NCBI RefSeq assembly: GCF_028368935.1
Contig: NZ_JAQNDK010000005.1
Location: forward strand, 620,001 to 684,000
DNA from: Sorangium aterium
GTDB lineage: Bacteria; Myxococcota_A; Polyangia; Polyangiales; Polyangiaceae
Length of the DNA stretch: 64,000 bases
Direction: 5' to 3'
Position numbers and translations under genes: made by a program. Positions 8,994 through 18,578 of the stretch are shown in pieces; positions within the stretch are counted from its first letter, which is position 1, and each line of letters begins with the position of its first letter. The notes below the pieces were generated by a model, which saw only the letters and a program-made list of their open reading frames with translations, was not told the DNA's origin and made no database searches.

Positions 8994-10580
8994 GTGGATC
9001 GCCGTATGGTACTGCAGCACCAGCGCCGACCGGGGGGGATGAGGCTCGCGCACCAGTTCTGGTTGTCTCTCGTCCTCCCCATCGCGATGGCCATCCTGCT
9101 GTATGGCATCTTCGCGTCGGCGCATCGCAAGCAGGTCCTGCGGGAGGAGGCCACGGCGGAGCTCCGCAACTACGCCACCCTGCTTCAGGCGTTCGTCGAG
9201 AGCGCGCTGCAGCGCAGGGACGTCGCGCTCGTCCGGCGGAGGGCAGAGGACTTCGCGAGCGCCGAGCGCATCCTTGGCATCGCCGCGTTCACCAGGGAAG
9301 GTGAGGCGATCTTCATCACGAAGGGAGTCGAGCGCGAAGCGGAGCGCCTCGAGCAGCTCGCGCGCCGGGCGTTCCTCGAAGGAGGCGACATCGAGGAGAC
9401 AGCCAGCCTGGCCGAGCAATCCGTGCTGCTCCGCACGGTTTCCATCCGGCCGAGCAGCGCCAATCAGCCCCTGGTCGCCGTCCTGGTGCGCGATCGTCAC
9501 TACGTCGAGGTGCTGGAGAGGACGTTGAACCACGGCCTCGCTGTGACCGGCGTCGTGCTGCTGCTGATCAGCGCGGTCGTCGCCGGGCTCGTCGGGCGCT
9601 TCACGGTCGCGCTCCCCGCGCGGGCCATCCTCGCCGGGGCCGAGCGCGTCGCGAGCGGCGATCTGGACGCGGCCGTGCCCGAGCGTGGCGCGGAGGAGCT
9701 CTCTCGCCTGGCGAGCGCCTTCAACACGATGACCTGTTCTCTCCGCGAGGCGCGGGAGCGCGCGGTGCGGGAGGAGGCGGCGCGTGTGAACGGCGAGCGC
9801 AAGCTGCAGCAGGCGCAGGCGCTCGCCGCCGCGGGGCAGGTGGCGACCTCGCTCGGCCATGAGATCGGCTCGCCGCTGAACGTGATCCATGGCCGCGCGC
9901 GCCGCGCGGCCGACCTGCCCGGCTGCCCAGAGCACCTGCGCGCCGAGCTGGAGACCATCGCGCGGCAATCCGAGCGGATCACGCGCGTCGTCTCTCGCCT
10001 CGTCTCCCTCGCTCGTCCGCCGAGACCGCAGCAGGCGGACAGCGATCTCCGGCGCGTCATCGACGATGTGGTCGCTTTCCTGGGCCCGGAGTGCAGGAGG
10101 CGCGGCATCGAGCCGAGCGTCCTGTGCCCGCTCGAGGGCGCCGCCAGGGTGCGCGTCGCCCTCGACTCCGATCGTCTGTTTCAGGTCGTGTTCAATCTGT
10201 GCCTGAACGCCGTGGAGGCCCAATCCCGCGGCGGCGAGCTCGTGGTGAGCGTCCTGCCCGAGTGCGATGGTCCAGCGGGCTCTAGCGTCGCCTGCTTCGA
10301 GGTCGCCGACGCGGGGCCGGGGATCCCCGCCGAGGATCTGCACCGGATCTTCGACCCGTTCTTCACGACGAAGGCGGCCGGCGGCGGGAGCGGGCTCGGG
10401 CTCGCGATCGTCCGTGGGATCGTCGAGGAAGCCGGCGGCTCGGTGGAGACCGCCGCCTCGGCGACAGGCGGGGCGCGCTTCAGGATCACCTTGCCCGCGA
10501 TCGTGTCCGATTCACCGGCGAGCGCGGAAGCGAGCTCGGAGTCAAGTAGAGGGGGTAGAGAGGAAGGGCAGAAAGCATGA
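8994..10580 (+). CDS. Membrane sensor histidine kinase
   Basis: 528 residues. Transmembrane helices at about 22-42 and 182-204 bracket a periplasmic sensor of about 140 residues. A HAMP domain follows (about 204-256, ASGDLDAAVPERGAEELSRL), then a short coiled coil, the phospho-acceptor His289 in LGHEIGSPLN, and an ATPase domain with FNLCLNAVEA (N box), DAGPGIP (G1) and GSGLGLAIV (G2). This is the NtrB/ZraS-like kinase architecture. GTG 8994 has GGGGG five bases upstream; ATG 9039 is an alternative start. Its stop overlaps the ATG of the next receiver gene (ATGA), so the two form a coupled kinase/regulator pair. The ligand is unknown. Confidence 0.9.
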   Translation: MDRRMVLQHQRRPGGMRLAHQFWLSLVLPIAMAILLYGIFASAHRKQVLREEATAELRNYATLLQAFVESALQRRDVALVRRRAEDFASAERILGIAAFTREGEAIFITKGVEREAERLEQLARRAFLEGGDIEETASLAEQSVLLRTVSIRPSSANQPLVAVLVRDRHYVEVLERTLNHGLAVTGVVLLLISAVVAGLVGRFTVALPARAILAGAERVASGDLDAAVPERGAEELSRLASAFNTMTCSLREARERAVREEAARVNGERKLQQAQALAAAGQVATSLGHEIGSPLNVIHGRARRAADLPGCPEHLRAELETIARQSERITRVVSRLVSLARPPRPQQADSDLRRVIDDVVAFLGPECRRRGIEPSVLCPLEGAARVRVALDSDRLFQVVFNLCLNAVEAQSRGGELVVSVLPECDGPAGSSVACFEVADAGPGIPAEDLHRIFDPFFTTKAAGGGSGLGLAIVRGIVEEAGGSVETAASATGGARFRITLPAIVSDSPASAEASSESSRGGREEGQKA

Positions 10581-11017
10581 GTCTGAGCTCACCGAGCGTG
10601 TTGGTTGTCGAAGACGACGATGATCTCGGCCGGTTCGTCGTTGACATCGCCAAGGACCACGGCTACCAGGCGACGCACGTGGCCGATGCGATGTCGGGCC
10701 TCGGCCTGCTGCCGTCGGGGGACTTCGACCTGCTGATCACCGACATCCGCATGCCGGGGATGGACGGCATCGAGCTGATCGCGCGGGCGAAGAAGCAAGA
10801 TCCGTCGCTGGCGATCATCGCGATCACCGCGTTCGGCTCCGTCGAGACCGGGATGCGCGCCCTCCGCGTCGGCGCCTCCGACTACCTCTCCAAACCTTTC
10901 CGCTCCGATGAGCTAAGCTCTCGCATGCGACGCGCGCTCGAGCGTCGCGCTCGCGATATCGAGCATGCTCGTCTCCAGCGGCAAGTCGCAGAAGTATTGC
11001 GCCGCGGCAAGTCGTGA
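10577..11017 (+). CDS. Receiver-only response regulator
   Basis: 146 residues. A receiver domain with VVEDDDD, phospho-acceptor Asp56 in LLITDIRMPGMDG, Thr in AITAFGS and Lys in YLSKPF is followed by about 25 charged helical residues. The receiver sequence is of the NtrC type, but the AAA+ and DNA-binding domains are absent, so it cannot activate sigma-54 promoters itself. Its ATGA overlap with the preceding kinase makes that kinase the likely phosphodonor. Confidence 0.9.
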   Translation: MSLSSPSVLVVEDDDDLGRFVVDIAKDHGYQATHVADAMSGLGLLPSGDFDLLITDIRMPGMDGIELIARAKKQDPSLAIIAITAFGSVETGMRALRVGASDYLSKPFRSDELSSRMRRALERRARDIEHARLQRQVAEVLRRGKS

Positions 11018-11131
11018 AACGGCGGTACTCCAGGGTCTCATGACGCCGAGCTCCCCCGGCATCGACGAGGCCTGAACACCTGAAACGGGAACAAGCACTC
11101 CAGGCGCGCTATCGTCGTCAGGAAGGTGGTC

Positions 11132-14100
11132 ATGCAATCGAACAACATCGCGGCGACCTCGAAGGACAAGCACGGGAGCGGGGCGAGCAAGAAGTCGCCG
11201 CCCCGCAAGCGCGGCGCCAACGGGAGCCACCTGGATGTGCGGGAGATGCAGCTCCAGGCGGTGCTGGAGGTGCTCAAGGCGGTGAAGGCCGGCAACTTCT
11301 CCGCGCGCGTCGGCATCGGCGAGGTGCCGGGGACGATCGGTCAGATCGCCGATGAGGTGAACGACGTCGTCCAGCAGCTGCAGACCGTCGGCTCGGAGAT
11401 CACGCGCGTGGCGCGCGAGGTAGGCACGGAGGGCAAGCTGGGCGCGCAGGCGGAGGTGCAGGGCGTCAGCGGGACGTGGAAGGACCTCACGGACAACGTG
11501 AATGTCCTCGCGGGCAACCTGACGAACCAGGTGCGCAACATCGCGGTCGTGACGACGGCGGTGGCGAACGGCGACCTGTCGAAGCAGATCACGGTCGAGG
11601 CGAAGGGGGAGATCCTCGAGCTGAAGAACACCATCAACAAGATGGTGGAGCAGCTGCGCGCGTTCGCGTCGGAGGTGACGCGCGTCGCGCGCGAGGTAGG
11701 CACGGAGGGCAAGCTGGGCGCGCAGGCGGAGGTGCGCGGCGTCAGCGGGACGTGGAAGGACCTCACGGACAACGTGAATGTCCTCGCGGGCAACCTGACG
11801 AACCAGGTGCGCAACATCGCGGTCGTGACGACGGCGGTGGCGAACGGCGACCTGTCGAAGCAGATCACGGTCGAGGCGAAGGGGGAGATCCTCGAGCTGA
11901 AGAACACCATCAACAAGATGGTGGAGCAGCTGCGCGCGTTCGCGTCGGAGGTGACGCGCGTGGCGCGCGAGGTAGGCACCGAGGGCAAGCTGGGCGCGCA
12001 GGCGGAGGTGCGCGGCGTCAGCGGGACGTGGAAGGACCTCACGGACAACGTGAATGTCCTCGCGGGCAACCTGACGAACCAGGTGCGCAACATCGCGGTC
12101 GTGACGACGGCGGTGGCGAACGGCGACCTGTCGAAGCAGATCACGGTCGAGGCGAAGGGGGAGATCCTCGAGCTGAAGAACACCATCAACAAGATGGTGG
12201 AGCAGCTCCGGACGTTCGCCGCGGAGGTGACGCGCGTCGCGCGCGAGGTAGGCACGGACGGCAAGCTCGGCGGCCAGGCGCAGGTGCCGGGCGTCGCCGG
12301 CACGTGGAAGGACCTCACCGACAACGTGAACCAGCTCGCGGGCAACCTGACGAACCAGGTGCGCAACATCGCCCTCGTCACGACGGCCGTCGCCAAGGGC
12401 GATCTCTCTCAGAAGATCACCGCCGAGGCGAAGGGGGAGATCCTCGAGCTGAAGGACACCATCAACAAGATGGTGGAGCAGCTGCGCGCGTTCGCGTCGG
12501 AGGTGACGCGCGTCGCGCGCGAGGTAGGCACGGAGGGCAAGCTGGGCGCGCAGGCGGAGGTGCGCGGCGTCAGCGGGACGTGGAAGGACCTCACGGACAA
12601 CGTGAATGTCCTCGCGGGCAACCTGACGAACCAGGTGCGCAACATCGCCCTCGTCACGAAGGCGGTCGCGAGCGGTGACCTGTCCCAGAAGATCGCGGTC
12701 GAGGCCAAGGGGGAGATCCTCGAGCTGAAGGACACCATCAACAAGATGGTCGATCAGCTGCGCGCGTTCGCCGCGGAGGTGACGCGCGTCGCGCGCGAGG
12801 TAGGCACGGACGGCAAGCTCGGCGGCCAGGCGCAGGTGCCGGGCGTCGCCGGCACGTGGAAGGACCTCACCGACAACGTGAACCAGCTCGCGGGCAACCT
12901 GACGAACCAGGTGCGCAACATCGCCCTCGTCACGAAGGCGGTCGCGAGCGGCGACCTGTCCCAGAAGATCACGGTCGAGGCCAAGGGGGAGATCCTCGAG
13001 CTGAAGGACACCATCAACAAGATGGTCGATCAGCTGCGCGCGTTCGCCGCGGAGGTGACGCGCGTCGCGCGCGAGGTAGGCACCGAGGGCAAGCTCGGCG
13101 GCCAGGCGCAGGTGCCCGGGGTCTCCGGCACGTGGAAGGACCTGACGGAGAACGTCAACGTCATGGCCTCGAACCTCACCTCGCAGGTGCGCGGCATCGC
13201 CAAGGTCGTGACCGCGGTCGCGAACGGCGATCTCCGCCAGAAGCTCGCCCTGGAGGCCAAGGGCGAGATCGCGTCGCTGGCGGACACCATCAACGACATG
13301 ACCTACACGCTCCGCGTGTTCGCCGAGCAGGTGACCACGGTCGCGCGCGAGGTCGGCATCGAGGGCAAGCTCGGCGGCCAGGCCAAGGTGCCCGGCGCGG
13401 CCGGCACGTGGAGGGACCTCACCGACAACGTGAACCAGCTCGCGGGCAACCTCACCACGCAGGTGCGCGCCATCGCCGAGGTCGCGACCGCCGTGACGAA
13501 GGGCGACCTCACGCGGGCCATCTCGGTCGAGGCGCAGGGCGAGGTCCTCCAGCTGAAGGACAACATCAACCAGATGATCTCGAACCTGCGGGACACGACG
13601 CGCGCCAACCAGGAGCAGGACTGGCTGAAGACGAACCTGGCGCGCTTCTCCGGGATGATGGCCGGGCAGCGGACGATCGAGGCGCTCTCTCGCCTCATCA
13701 TGTCCGAGGTGACGCCGCTCGTGTCGGCGCAGCACGGGGCCTTCTATGTGCTCGAGTCCGAGGAGAAGTACCCGGCGCTCAAGCTCACGTCGAGCTACGC
13801 GTTCCAGAAGCGCAAGGGCATCTCCAACCGGTTCGCGCTGGGCGAGGGGCTCGTCGGGCAGTGCGGCCTGGAGAAGAAGAGCATCGTCGTCACCGATCTC
13901 CCGGACGACTACATCCGGGTGAGCTCGGGCCTCGGCGACGCGCCGCCGCGCAACATCTGCGTCCTGCCGGTGCTCTTCGAGGGCGGCCTCAAGGCGGTCA
14001 TCGAGCTGGCGAGCTTCCAGAACTTCACGCCCATCCACCTCACGTTCCTCGAGCAGCTCACGCAGTCGATCGGCGTCGTGTTCAACATGATCGGCGCCAG

Positions 14101-15463
14101 CATGAGGACGGAGGAGCTGCTCCAGGAGCTCCAGAGGTCCAACACCGAGCTCGGCTCGCGGTCGCAGGAGCTGGAGGAGAAGGCGTCGGAGCTCGAGATC
14201 AAGAACCGCGAGATCGCGCGCGCCAGCGCCTCTCTGGAGGAGAAGGCGAGGGAGCTGTCGCGCACGTCGAAGTACAAGTCCGAGTTCCTCGCGAACATGT
14301 CGCACGAGCTGCGCACCCCGCTGAACAGCCTGCTCATCCTCGCCAGGATCCTCGCGGACAACGAGGAGCACACGCTCACGTCGAAGCAGGTCGAGTACGC
14401 GAAGACGATCGCCGCGGCGGGGCAGGACCTCCTGCAGCTCATCAACGAGATCCTCGACCTCTCGAAGATCGAGGCCGGCAAGATCGACGTGAAGACGCAG
14501 CGGGTCTTGCTCTCCGAGCTGGCCGAGTACGTCGAGCGGAGCTTCCGGCAGATCGCCGAGCAGAAGGAGCTCGAGTTCTGGGTCCGGGTCGCGACCGGCG
14601 TCCCCGCGGGGATCATGACGGATCTGCAGCGGCTCCAGCAGATCCTGAAGAACCTGCTGTCCAACGCGTTCAAGTTCACGTCGTCCGGGCGGATCTCGCT
14701 CGAGATCGAGGTGGCCAGCAAGGCGCTCACGTTCAAGCGGGAGACGCTCATCAAGGCGAAGACCGTCGTGGCGTTCGCCGTCACCGACACGGGGATCGGC
14801 ATCCCGGCGGAGAAGCAGACGCTCATCTTCGACGCGTTCCAGCAGGCCGACGCGTCGACCAGCCGCACCTACGGCGGCACAGGGCTCGGCCTGACGATCA
14901 GCCGGGAGCTGGCCAGCCTGCTCGGCGGGGAGATCTTGCTGAACAGCACGCCCGGGCTCGGCAGCAAGTTCACCCTGTACCTGCCTGCGGAGCGGACGGA
15001 GCAGAAGGGGACGAGGCCGGCGCGCGCCGAGCTGACCGAGCCGGTCGCGCCGCTCCTCACGAACGGCACCTCCTCGGTCGCGCTCGCGGGGCGCAGCGTG
15101 CTCGTCATCGACGATGACGCGCGCAACGTCTTCGCGATCACGAGCCTGCTCGAGCGGCGCGGGGCGCACGTGGTCCTGGCCGAGAACGCGAGGCACGGTA
15201 TCGAAATCTTGCGCGACGCCGATTCGCCCATCGATATTGTCCTCATGGACATCATGATGCCCGAGCTCGACGGCTACGAGGCGACGCGGGAGATCCGGAG
15301 CGATCCCCGCTTCAACGAGCTGCCGATCATCGCGGTGACGGCCAAGGCGATGCCGGAAGATCGACAGAAGTGCCTGGACGCCGGCCTGAACGATTTCGTG
15401 GCCAAGCCGGTGGACGAGGGGCGGCTGATGTCGACGATCCTGCACTGGGTGCGGCCGGATTGA
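11132..15463 (+). CDS. Hybrid histidine kinase with eight HAMP repeats (Nik1/group III-like)
   Basis: 1443 residues from ATG 11132, with AGGAAGG five bases upstream. No transmembrane segment is visible. Residues about 90-820 hold eight 92-residue repeats, each with [24 protein letters not shown] and [11 protein letters not shown], the arrangement of fungal Nik1/Os-1 group III kinases and their bacterial relatives. Then follow a GAF domain (about 835-985), a coiled coil, the dimerisation/phospho-acceptor helix with His1058 in [11 protein letters not shown], an ATPase domain ([17 protein letters not shown]) and a receiver with Asp1373 in [12 protein letters not shown]. Fungal homologues sense osmotic or cell-wall stress; the signal here is unknown. 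Units 1-3 are nearly identical at DNA level. Confidence 0.93.
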   Translation: MQSNNIAATSKDKHGSGASKKSPPRKRGANGSHLDVREMQLQAVLEVLKAVKAGNFSARVGIGEVPGTIGQIADEVNDVVQQLQTVGSEITRVAREVGTEGKLGAQAEVQGVSGTWKDLTDNVNVLAGNLTNQVRNIAVVTTAVANGDLSKQITVEAKGEILELKNTINKMVEQLRAFASEVTRVAREVGTEGKLGAQAEVRGVSGTWKDLTDNVNVLAGNLTNQVRNIAVVTTAVANGDLSKQITVEAKGEILELKNTINKMVEQLRAFASEVTRVAREVGTEGKLGAQAEVRGVSGTWKDLTDNVNVLAGNLTNQVRNIAVVTTAVANGDLSKQITVEAKGEILELKNTINKMVEQLRTFAAEVTRVAREVGTDGKLGGQAQVPGVAGTWKDLTDNVNQLAGNLTNQVRNIALVTTAVAKGDLSQKITAEAKGEILELKDTINKMVEQLRAFASEVTRVAREVGTEGKLGAQAEVRGVSGTWKDLTDNVNVLAGNLTNQVRNIALVTKAVASGDLSQKIAVEAKGEILELKDTINKMVDQLRAFAAEVTRVAREVGTDGKLGGQAQVPGVAGTWKDLTDNVNQLAGNLTNQVRNIALVTKAVASGDLSQKITVEAKGEILELKDTINKMVDQLRAFAAEVTRVAREVGTEGKLGGQAQVPGVSGTWKDLTENVNVMASNLTSQVRGIAKVVTAVANGDLRQKLALEAKGEIASLADTINDMTYTLRVFAEQVTTVAREVGIEGKLGGQAKVPGAAGTWRDLTDNVNQLAGNLTTQVRAIAEVATAVTKGDLTRAISVEAQGEVLQLKDNINQMISNLRDTTRANQEQDWLKTNLARFSGMMAGQRTIEALSRLIMSEVTPLVSAQHGAFYVLESEEKYPALKLTSSYAFQKRKGISNRFALGEGLVGQCGLEKKSIVVTDLPDDYIRVSSGLGDAPPRNICVLPVLFEGGLKAVIELASFQNFTPIHLTFLEQLTQSIGVVFNMIGASMRTEELLQELQRSNTELGSRSQELEEKASELEIKNREIARASASLEEKARELSRTSKYKSEFLANMSHELRTPLNSLLILARILADNEEHTLTSKQVEYAKTIAAAGQDLLQLINEILDLSKIEAGKIDVKTQRVLLSELAEYVERSFRQIAEQKELEFWVRVATGVPAGIMTDLQRLQQILKNLLSNAFKFTSSGRISLEIEVASKALTFKRETLIKAKTVVAFAVTDTGIGIPAEKQTLIFDAFQQADASTSRTYGGTGLGLTISRELASLLGGEILLNSTPGLGSKFTLYLPAERTEQKGTRPARAELTEPVAPLLTNGTSSVALAGRSVLVIDDDARNVFAITSLLERRGAHVVLAENARHGIEILRDADSPIDIVLMDIMMPELDGYEATREIRSDPRFNELPIIAVTAKAMPEDRQKCLDAGLNDFVAKPVDEGRLMSTILHWVRPD
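11394..13601 (+). repeat. Eight tandem 276-bp repeats encoding the HAMP array
   Basis: The string GAGGTAGGCAC recurs near 11418, 11694, 11970, 12246, 12522 and 12798, exactly 276 bp apart, with diverged copies at 13074 and 13350. Units 1-3 (AQAEV type) are almost identical. Unit 4 and unit 6 are of a GGQAQVPG type. Unit 5 looks like a chimera with an AQAEV-type first half. This suggests duplication and gene conversion. Confidence 0.9.
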
Positions 15464-15479
15464 GCCACGGAGCCGCACC

Positions 15480-17669
15480 GTGTCTACCGCGCCCGCGACG
15501 ACCAGCATTCTCCTAGTCGACGATCAGCCAGAGAACCTGACGGCGCTCAGGGCGATCCTGGCCGACGAGAGCTACCGCCTCGTGACCGCCGCGAGCGGGA
15601 AGGACGCGCTCCTCAGGATCCTGTCCGAGGATTTCGCGGTCATCCTGCTCGACGTGCGGCTGCCCGACATCGACGGCTTCGAGGTCGCCTCGCTCGTGAA
15701 GCAGCGGGAGCGGTCGCGCCACACGCCGATCATCTTCCTGACGGGGGCGACGGACGATCTCGCGGCCATTTACAGGGCGTACGCCGTGGGCGGCGTCGAC
15801 TACCTCCTGAAGCCGCTCGAGCCGGAGGTCGTCCAGGCGAAGGTCGCCGTGTTCGTCGAGCTCCACCGGCGCGGCGAGCAGATCAAGGAGCAGGCGGAGC
15901 TCCTGCGCCAGGCCGAGCAGCGGCGGCGCGACGCCGAGGTCGAGGACCTCCGGCGCGCCGCGCAGGCGAGGTACCAGAACCTGGCCGACGCCATCCCGCA
16001 GTGCGTCTTCACGGCGAAGCTCGACGGCGGCATCGATTACGTGAGCTCGCGCTGGCTGGAGTACACGGGGCTCGCGTTCGAGGCGCTCCGCGGCTGGGGC
16101 TGGCAGGCCGCTGTACACCCGAACGATCTGAACCAGTTCGTCAGCAAGTGGCGGCGCTGCCTGGAGTCGGGCGAGCCCTTTCAGGGCGAGTGTCGCCTCA
16201 GGTCGATCCACGGCGCTTACCGGTGGCACCTGTGCCGGGCGGTGCCGGAGCGGGACGTCTGGAAGCGGGTGGTCGCCTGGCTCGGCAGCTTCACGGACAT
16301 CGACGACGGCAAGCGCCACGAGCAGGAGCGCCTGCACCTCCTGACGCGCGAGCGGGCGGCCCGCGCGGAGGCCGAGGCCGCCGTGCGCCGCTCGGAGATC
16401 CTCGCGGAGGCGTCGAGCTCGTTCTCGGCGTCGCTCGACGAGCACAGCGTCGCGACGGCCCTCGTGCGCGTCGCCGCGGAGCGCATCTGCACCTGGTGCG
16501 TGCTCGACCTGCGGGAGGACGGCGGCGCGCGCAGGCTCGCGGCCGCTCATCGGGCCCGCGACGGGGCGCGGTTCATGGATCGGTTCGGCCCGAGGGAGCT
16601 CGCCTTGACCGCGGAGGGCGTCGGCGCGGTGCTCACGACCGGCCGCCCCGACCTGCGCGTCGAGTGCGCTCCGCGCGACGTCGCCGTGGCGCTCGACATC
16701 GACGATCGCGCCGTGATCCAGGAGATCGGCGCCAGCAGCTACCTGTGCGTGCCGCTCGTCACGCGCGGCGAGGTGCTCGGGGCGCTCAGCATGGTGTGGG
16801 TCGAGCCGGGCGAGCGCTTCGAGCCGCCCGACTTCGCGGTCGCCCTCGACGTCGCGCAGCGCGCGGCGCTCTGCCTCGAGAACGCCCGGCTGCTGCGGAT
16901 GACGCGCGAAGCCGTGCAGATCCGCGAGGATTTCGTGGCGGTCGCCTCGCACGAGCTGAGGACGCCGCTCAGCGCGCTGGTGCTCCAGGTCCAGGGCCTC
17001 ACGCGCGCCCTCCACCGGGCAGACGGCGGGCTGCCGGCGGATCAGGTGCTGGCGAAGCTCTCCCAGGCCGGCGGACAGATCGAGCGGCTCACGCGGCTCA
17101 TCGACACGCTGCTCGACGTGGCGCGCATCAACAGCGGCCACCTCGAGCTCAGCCTCGATGACGTCGATCTGTGCGACGTGGCGCGCGAGGTGGCGGGCCG
17201 CCTCGAAGCCGAGCTGGAGCGGGCCGGCTGCACGCTCGATCTGGACATGCCGGTGACCGCGGTCGGCCGGTGGGACCGCCTGCGGATCGATCAGGTGATC
17301 ACCAACCTGCTCATGAACGCCATCAAATACGGGCGGGGTAAGCCGATCCAGGTGCGCATCTCGGTGGATGGGCGGTCCGCGGTGCTCCAGGTGGCAGATC
17401 AGGGCATCGGGATCGCTCAGGAGTACATCGCCCGCATCTTCGGGCGCTTCGAGCGCGCGGCGCCGACCAGCTCGTATGGCGGGCTCGGTGTCGGCCTGTA
17501 CATCGTGGACCAGATCCTGAGGGCTCACGGCGGCAGCATCCAGGTGGATAGCGCCCCGGGCATGGGGGCCAGATTCCAGGTGGCGTTGCCGCTCCCGCCC
17601 CGAGCGGCTGGTCCGTCCGGGCCCCTGGGCGAGCGCCCTGGATCGTCGTTGACCGGTCCCGCCGGCTGA
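15480..17669 (+). CDS. Response regulator-histidine kinase hybrid (REC-PAS-GAF-HK)
   Basis: 729 residues. An N-terminal receiver has Asp58 in VILLDVRLPDIDG and Lys in YLLKPLEP. A coiled coil leads to a PAS domain of the PAS_3 type (about 165-285; WLEYTG, WQAAVHPND, then WLGSFTDID) and a GAF domain (about 300-465). A His kinase core follows, with [33 protein letters not shown] and GGLGVGLYIV. Such proteins receive phosphate at the front receiver and signal through the kinase, so it may act downstream of the HAMP-repeat kinase that ends 16 bp before. GTG 15480 is preceded by CGGAG. There is no transmembrane segment, so it is cytosolic. Confidence 0.92.
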   Translation: MSTAPATTSILLVDDQPENLTALRAILADESYRLVTAASGKDALLRILSEDFAVILLDVRLPDIDGFEVASLVKQRERSRHTPIIFLTGATDDLAAIYRAYAVGGVDYLLKPLEPEVVQAKVAVFVELHRRGEQIKEQAELLRQAEQRRRDAEVEDLRRAAQARYQNLADAIPQCVFTAKLDGGIDYVSSRWLEYTGLAFEALRGWGWQAAVHPNDLNQFVSKWRRCLESGEPFQGECRLRSIHGAYRWHLCRAVPERDVWKRVVAWLGSFTDIDDGKRHEQERLHLLTRERAARAEAEAAVRRSEILAEASSSFSASLDEHSVATALVRVAAERICTWCVLDLREDGGARRLAAAHRARDGARFMDRFGPRELALTAEGVGAVLTTGRPDLRVECAPRDVAVALDIDDRAVIQEIGASSYLCVPLVTRGEVLGALSMVWVEPGERFEPPDFAVALDVAQRAALCLENARLLRMTREAVQIREDFVAVASHELRTPLSALVLQVQGLTRALHRADGGLPADQVLAKLSQAGGQIERLTRLIDTLLDVARINSGHLELSLDDVDLCDVAREVAGRLEAELERAGCTLDLDMPVTAVGRWDRLRIDQVITNLLMNAIKYGRGKPIQVRISVDGRSAVLQVADQGIGIAQEYIARIFGRFERAAPTSSYGGLGVGLYIVDQILRAHGGSIQVDSAPGMGARFQVALPLPPRAAGPSGPLGERPGSSLTGPAG

Positions 17670-17882
17670 GAGGCGCTCTCCTGAGCTCACCTGCCGTCCG
17701 TGGGGCAGGGATGCGGTCGCGCTGCGCCACCGTTGCAACCGGTGGTTTCAACCGTGAAAGACGGCTCACGGTCCCCCCGTGAAAAGCGGCGACGCCGGCA
17801 TCCGGCCATCGTTGGCCTGCATCGTGCAACAAGCTCGTGACAGAGCGCCCGGTGCGACACCCGGGGGCAGTCCCTCGCCGAT

Positions 17883-17943
17883 CACCACGGAGACACGGAG
17901 GCACGGAGCGAACCCAGACCCGTGCCTTCGTGCCTCCGTGGTG
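17883..17943. repeat. Hairpin repeat with CCACGGAG-type arms, copy 1
   Basis: The left arm begins CACCACGGAGACACGGAGG and the right arm is its near-complement ending TGCCTCCGTGGTG, around a loop of about 12 bases. The motif CCACGGAGRCACRGAGG recurs in the second copy 600 bp away. It resembles dispersed REP-like palindromes scattered in many bacterial genomes. Confidence 0.7.
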
Positions 17944-18490
17944 CATGCGTGCATCCGCCGTGAGAGGCGGAAGGCGAGTGGATCTCCCGGGTGGACAAGT
18001 TCACGTCCGGACGGGCGCTCAGGGCTCGTGATCTCCGCACTGCGACGCTGCGTAAAAGATCAAAACAGTTTATAGGTGATGAGCCCTCGCCGAGCGACGT
18101 GATCAGTCCGCAACATCTATCGGTAGTTCAAGTGAAACTTTCTATCAGCCTAGTTGGCCCCTCGATCAGCGCCGAGAGCAGCGCGGGTCCCCTTCTGGTC
18201 AAGACACCCTCTCTGGAAGAGGTGGTTCGCGCGGCCGGGGCCCGTCGGCGGGTCTCTGCGAGCGCTGCCCGGGGCGCCACGTCCCGGAAGCGCGCCGCCG
18301 CCCGGCGGACGGACGAGCGCTCGGCGAAGTCGACCCGCCGCGCGCGGTGACAGGGCCGGCGGCGCGGGGCGCCGCGGACGCGCTCGCTGACGCCGGCGGT
18401 GTTCGAGAGAGCGCGCCGCAGCGAGCCGAGCGACGCGGAGGAGCCTGTAGCGCGCGACGGCGCGACGATGCGCCCCGCTCTGGCGGTGCG

Positions 18491-18569
18491 AGGGCCACGG
18501 AGGCACAGACGACGCAGAGGAAGGAAATGAACCTCTGTGTCCTCTGTGCCTCCGTGGTTTTGTGCCCTC
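18491..18569. repeat. Hairpin repeat with CCACGGAG-type arms, copy 2
   Basis: The left arm contains GCCACGGAGGCACAGA and GCAGAGG; the right arm reads ACCTCTGTGTCCTCTGTG and continues CCTCCGTGG. It lies 9 bp beyond the stop of the VWA gene, so it could act as a 3' transcript hairpin for that gene as well as being a mobile palindrome. Confidence 0.7.
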
Positions 18570-18578
18570 GCCAGGCGC

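Larger units (their letters stand above)
17670..18578. other. Long intergenic region carrying two hairpin repeats
   Basis: About 900 bp separating the signalling island from the VWA gene. It holds two related imperfect palindromes (listed separately) and an AT-richer stretch around 18050-18160. A 119-codon frame from 17991 has no convincing ribosome-binding site and an Arg/Ala-rich tail, so it is not called as a gene. Confidence 0.5.

Noticed and set aside
11394..13601. Regular DNA repeats considered as a CRISPR array
   Set aside because: The period is 276 bp, repeats are coding and in frame, and no short repeat/unique spacer alternation exists.
10913..15508. 1531-codon minus-strand open frame opposite the HAMP-array kinase
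   Set aside because: It repeats with the same 276-bp period as the kinase repeats and has no domains of its own; it is a mirror of the coding strand.
17991..18350. 119-codon plus-strand ORF in the long gap before the VWA gene
   Set aside because: No convincing ribosome-binding site, no domain, and an Arg/Ala-rich second half typical of noncoding frames.
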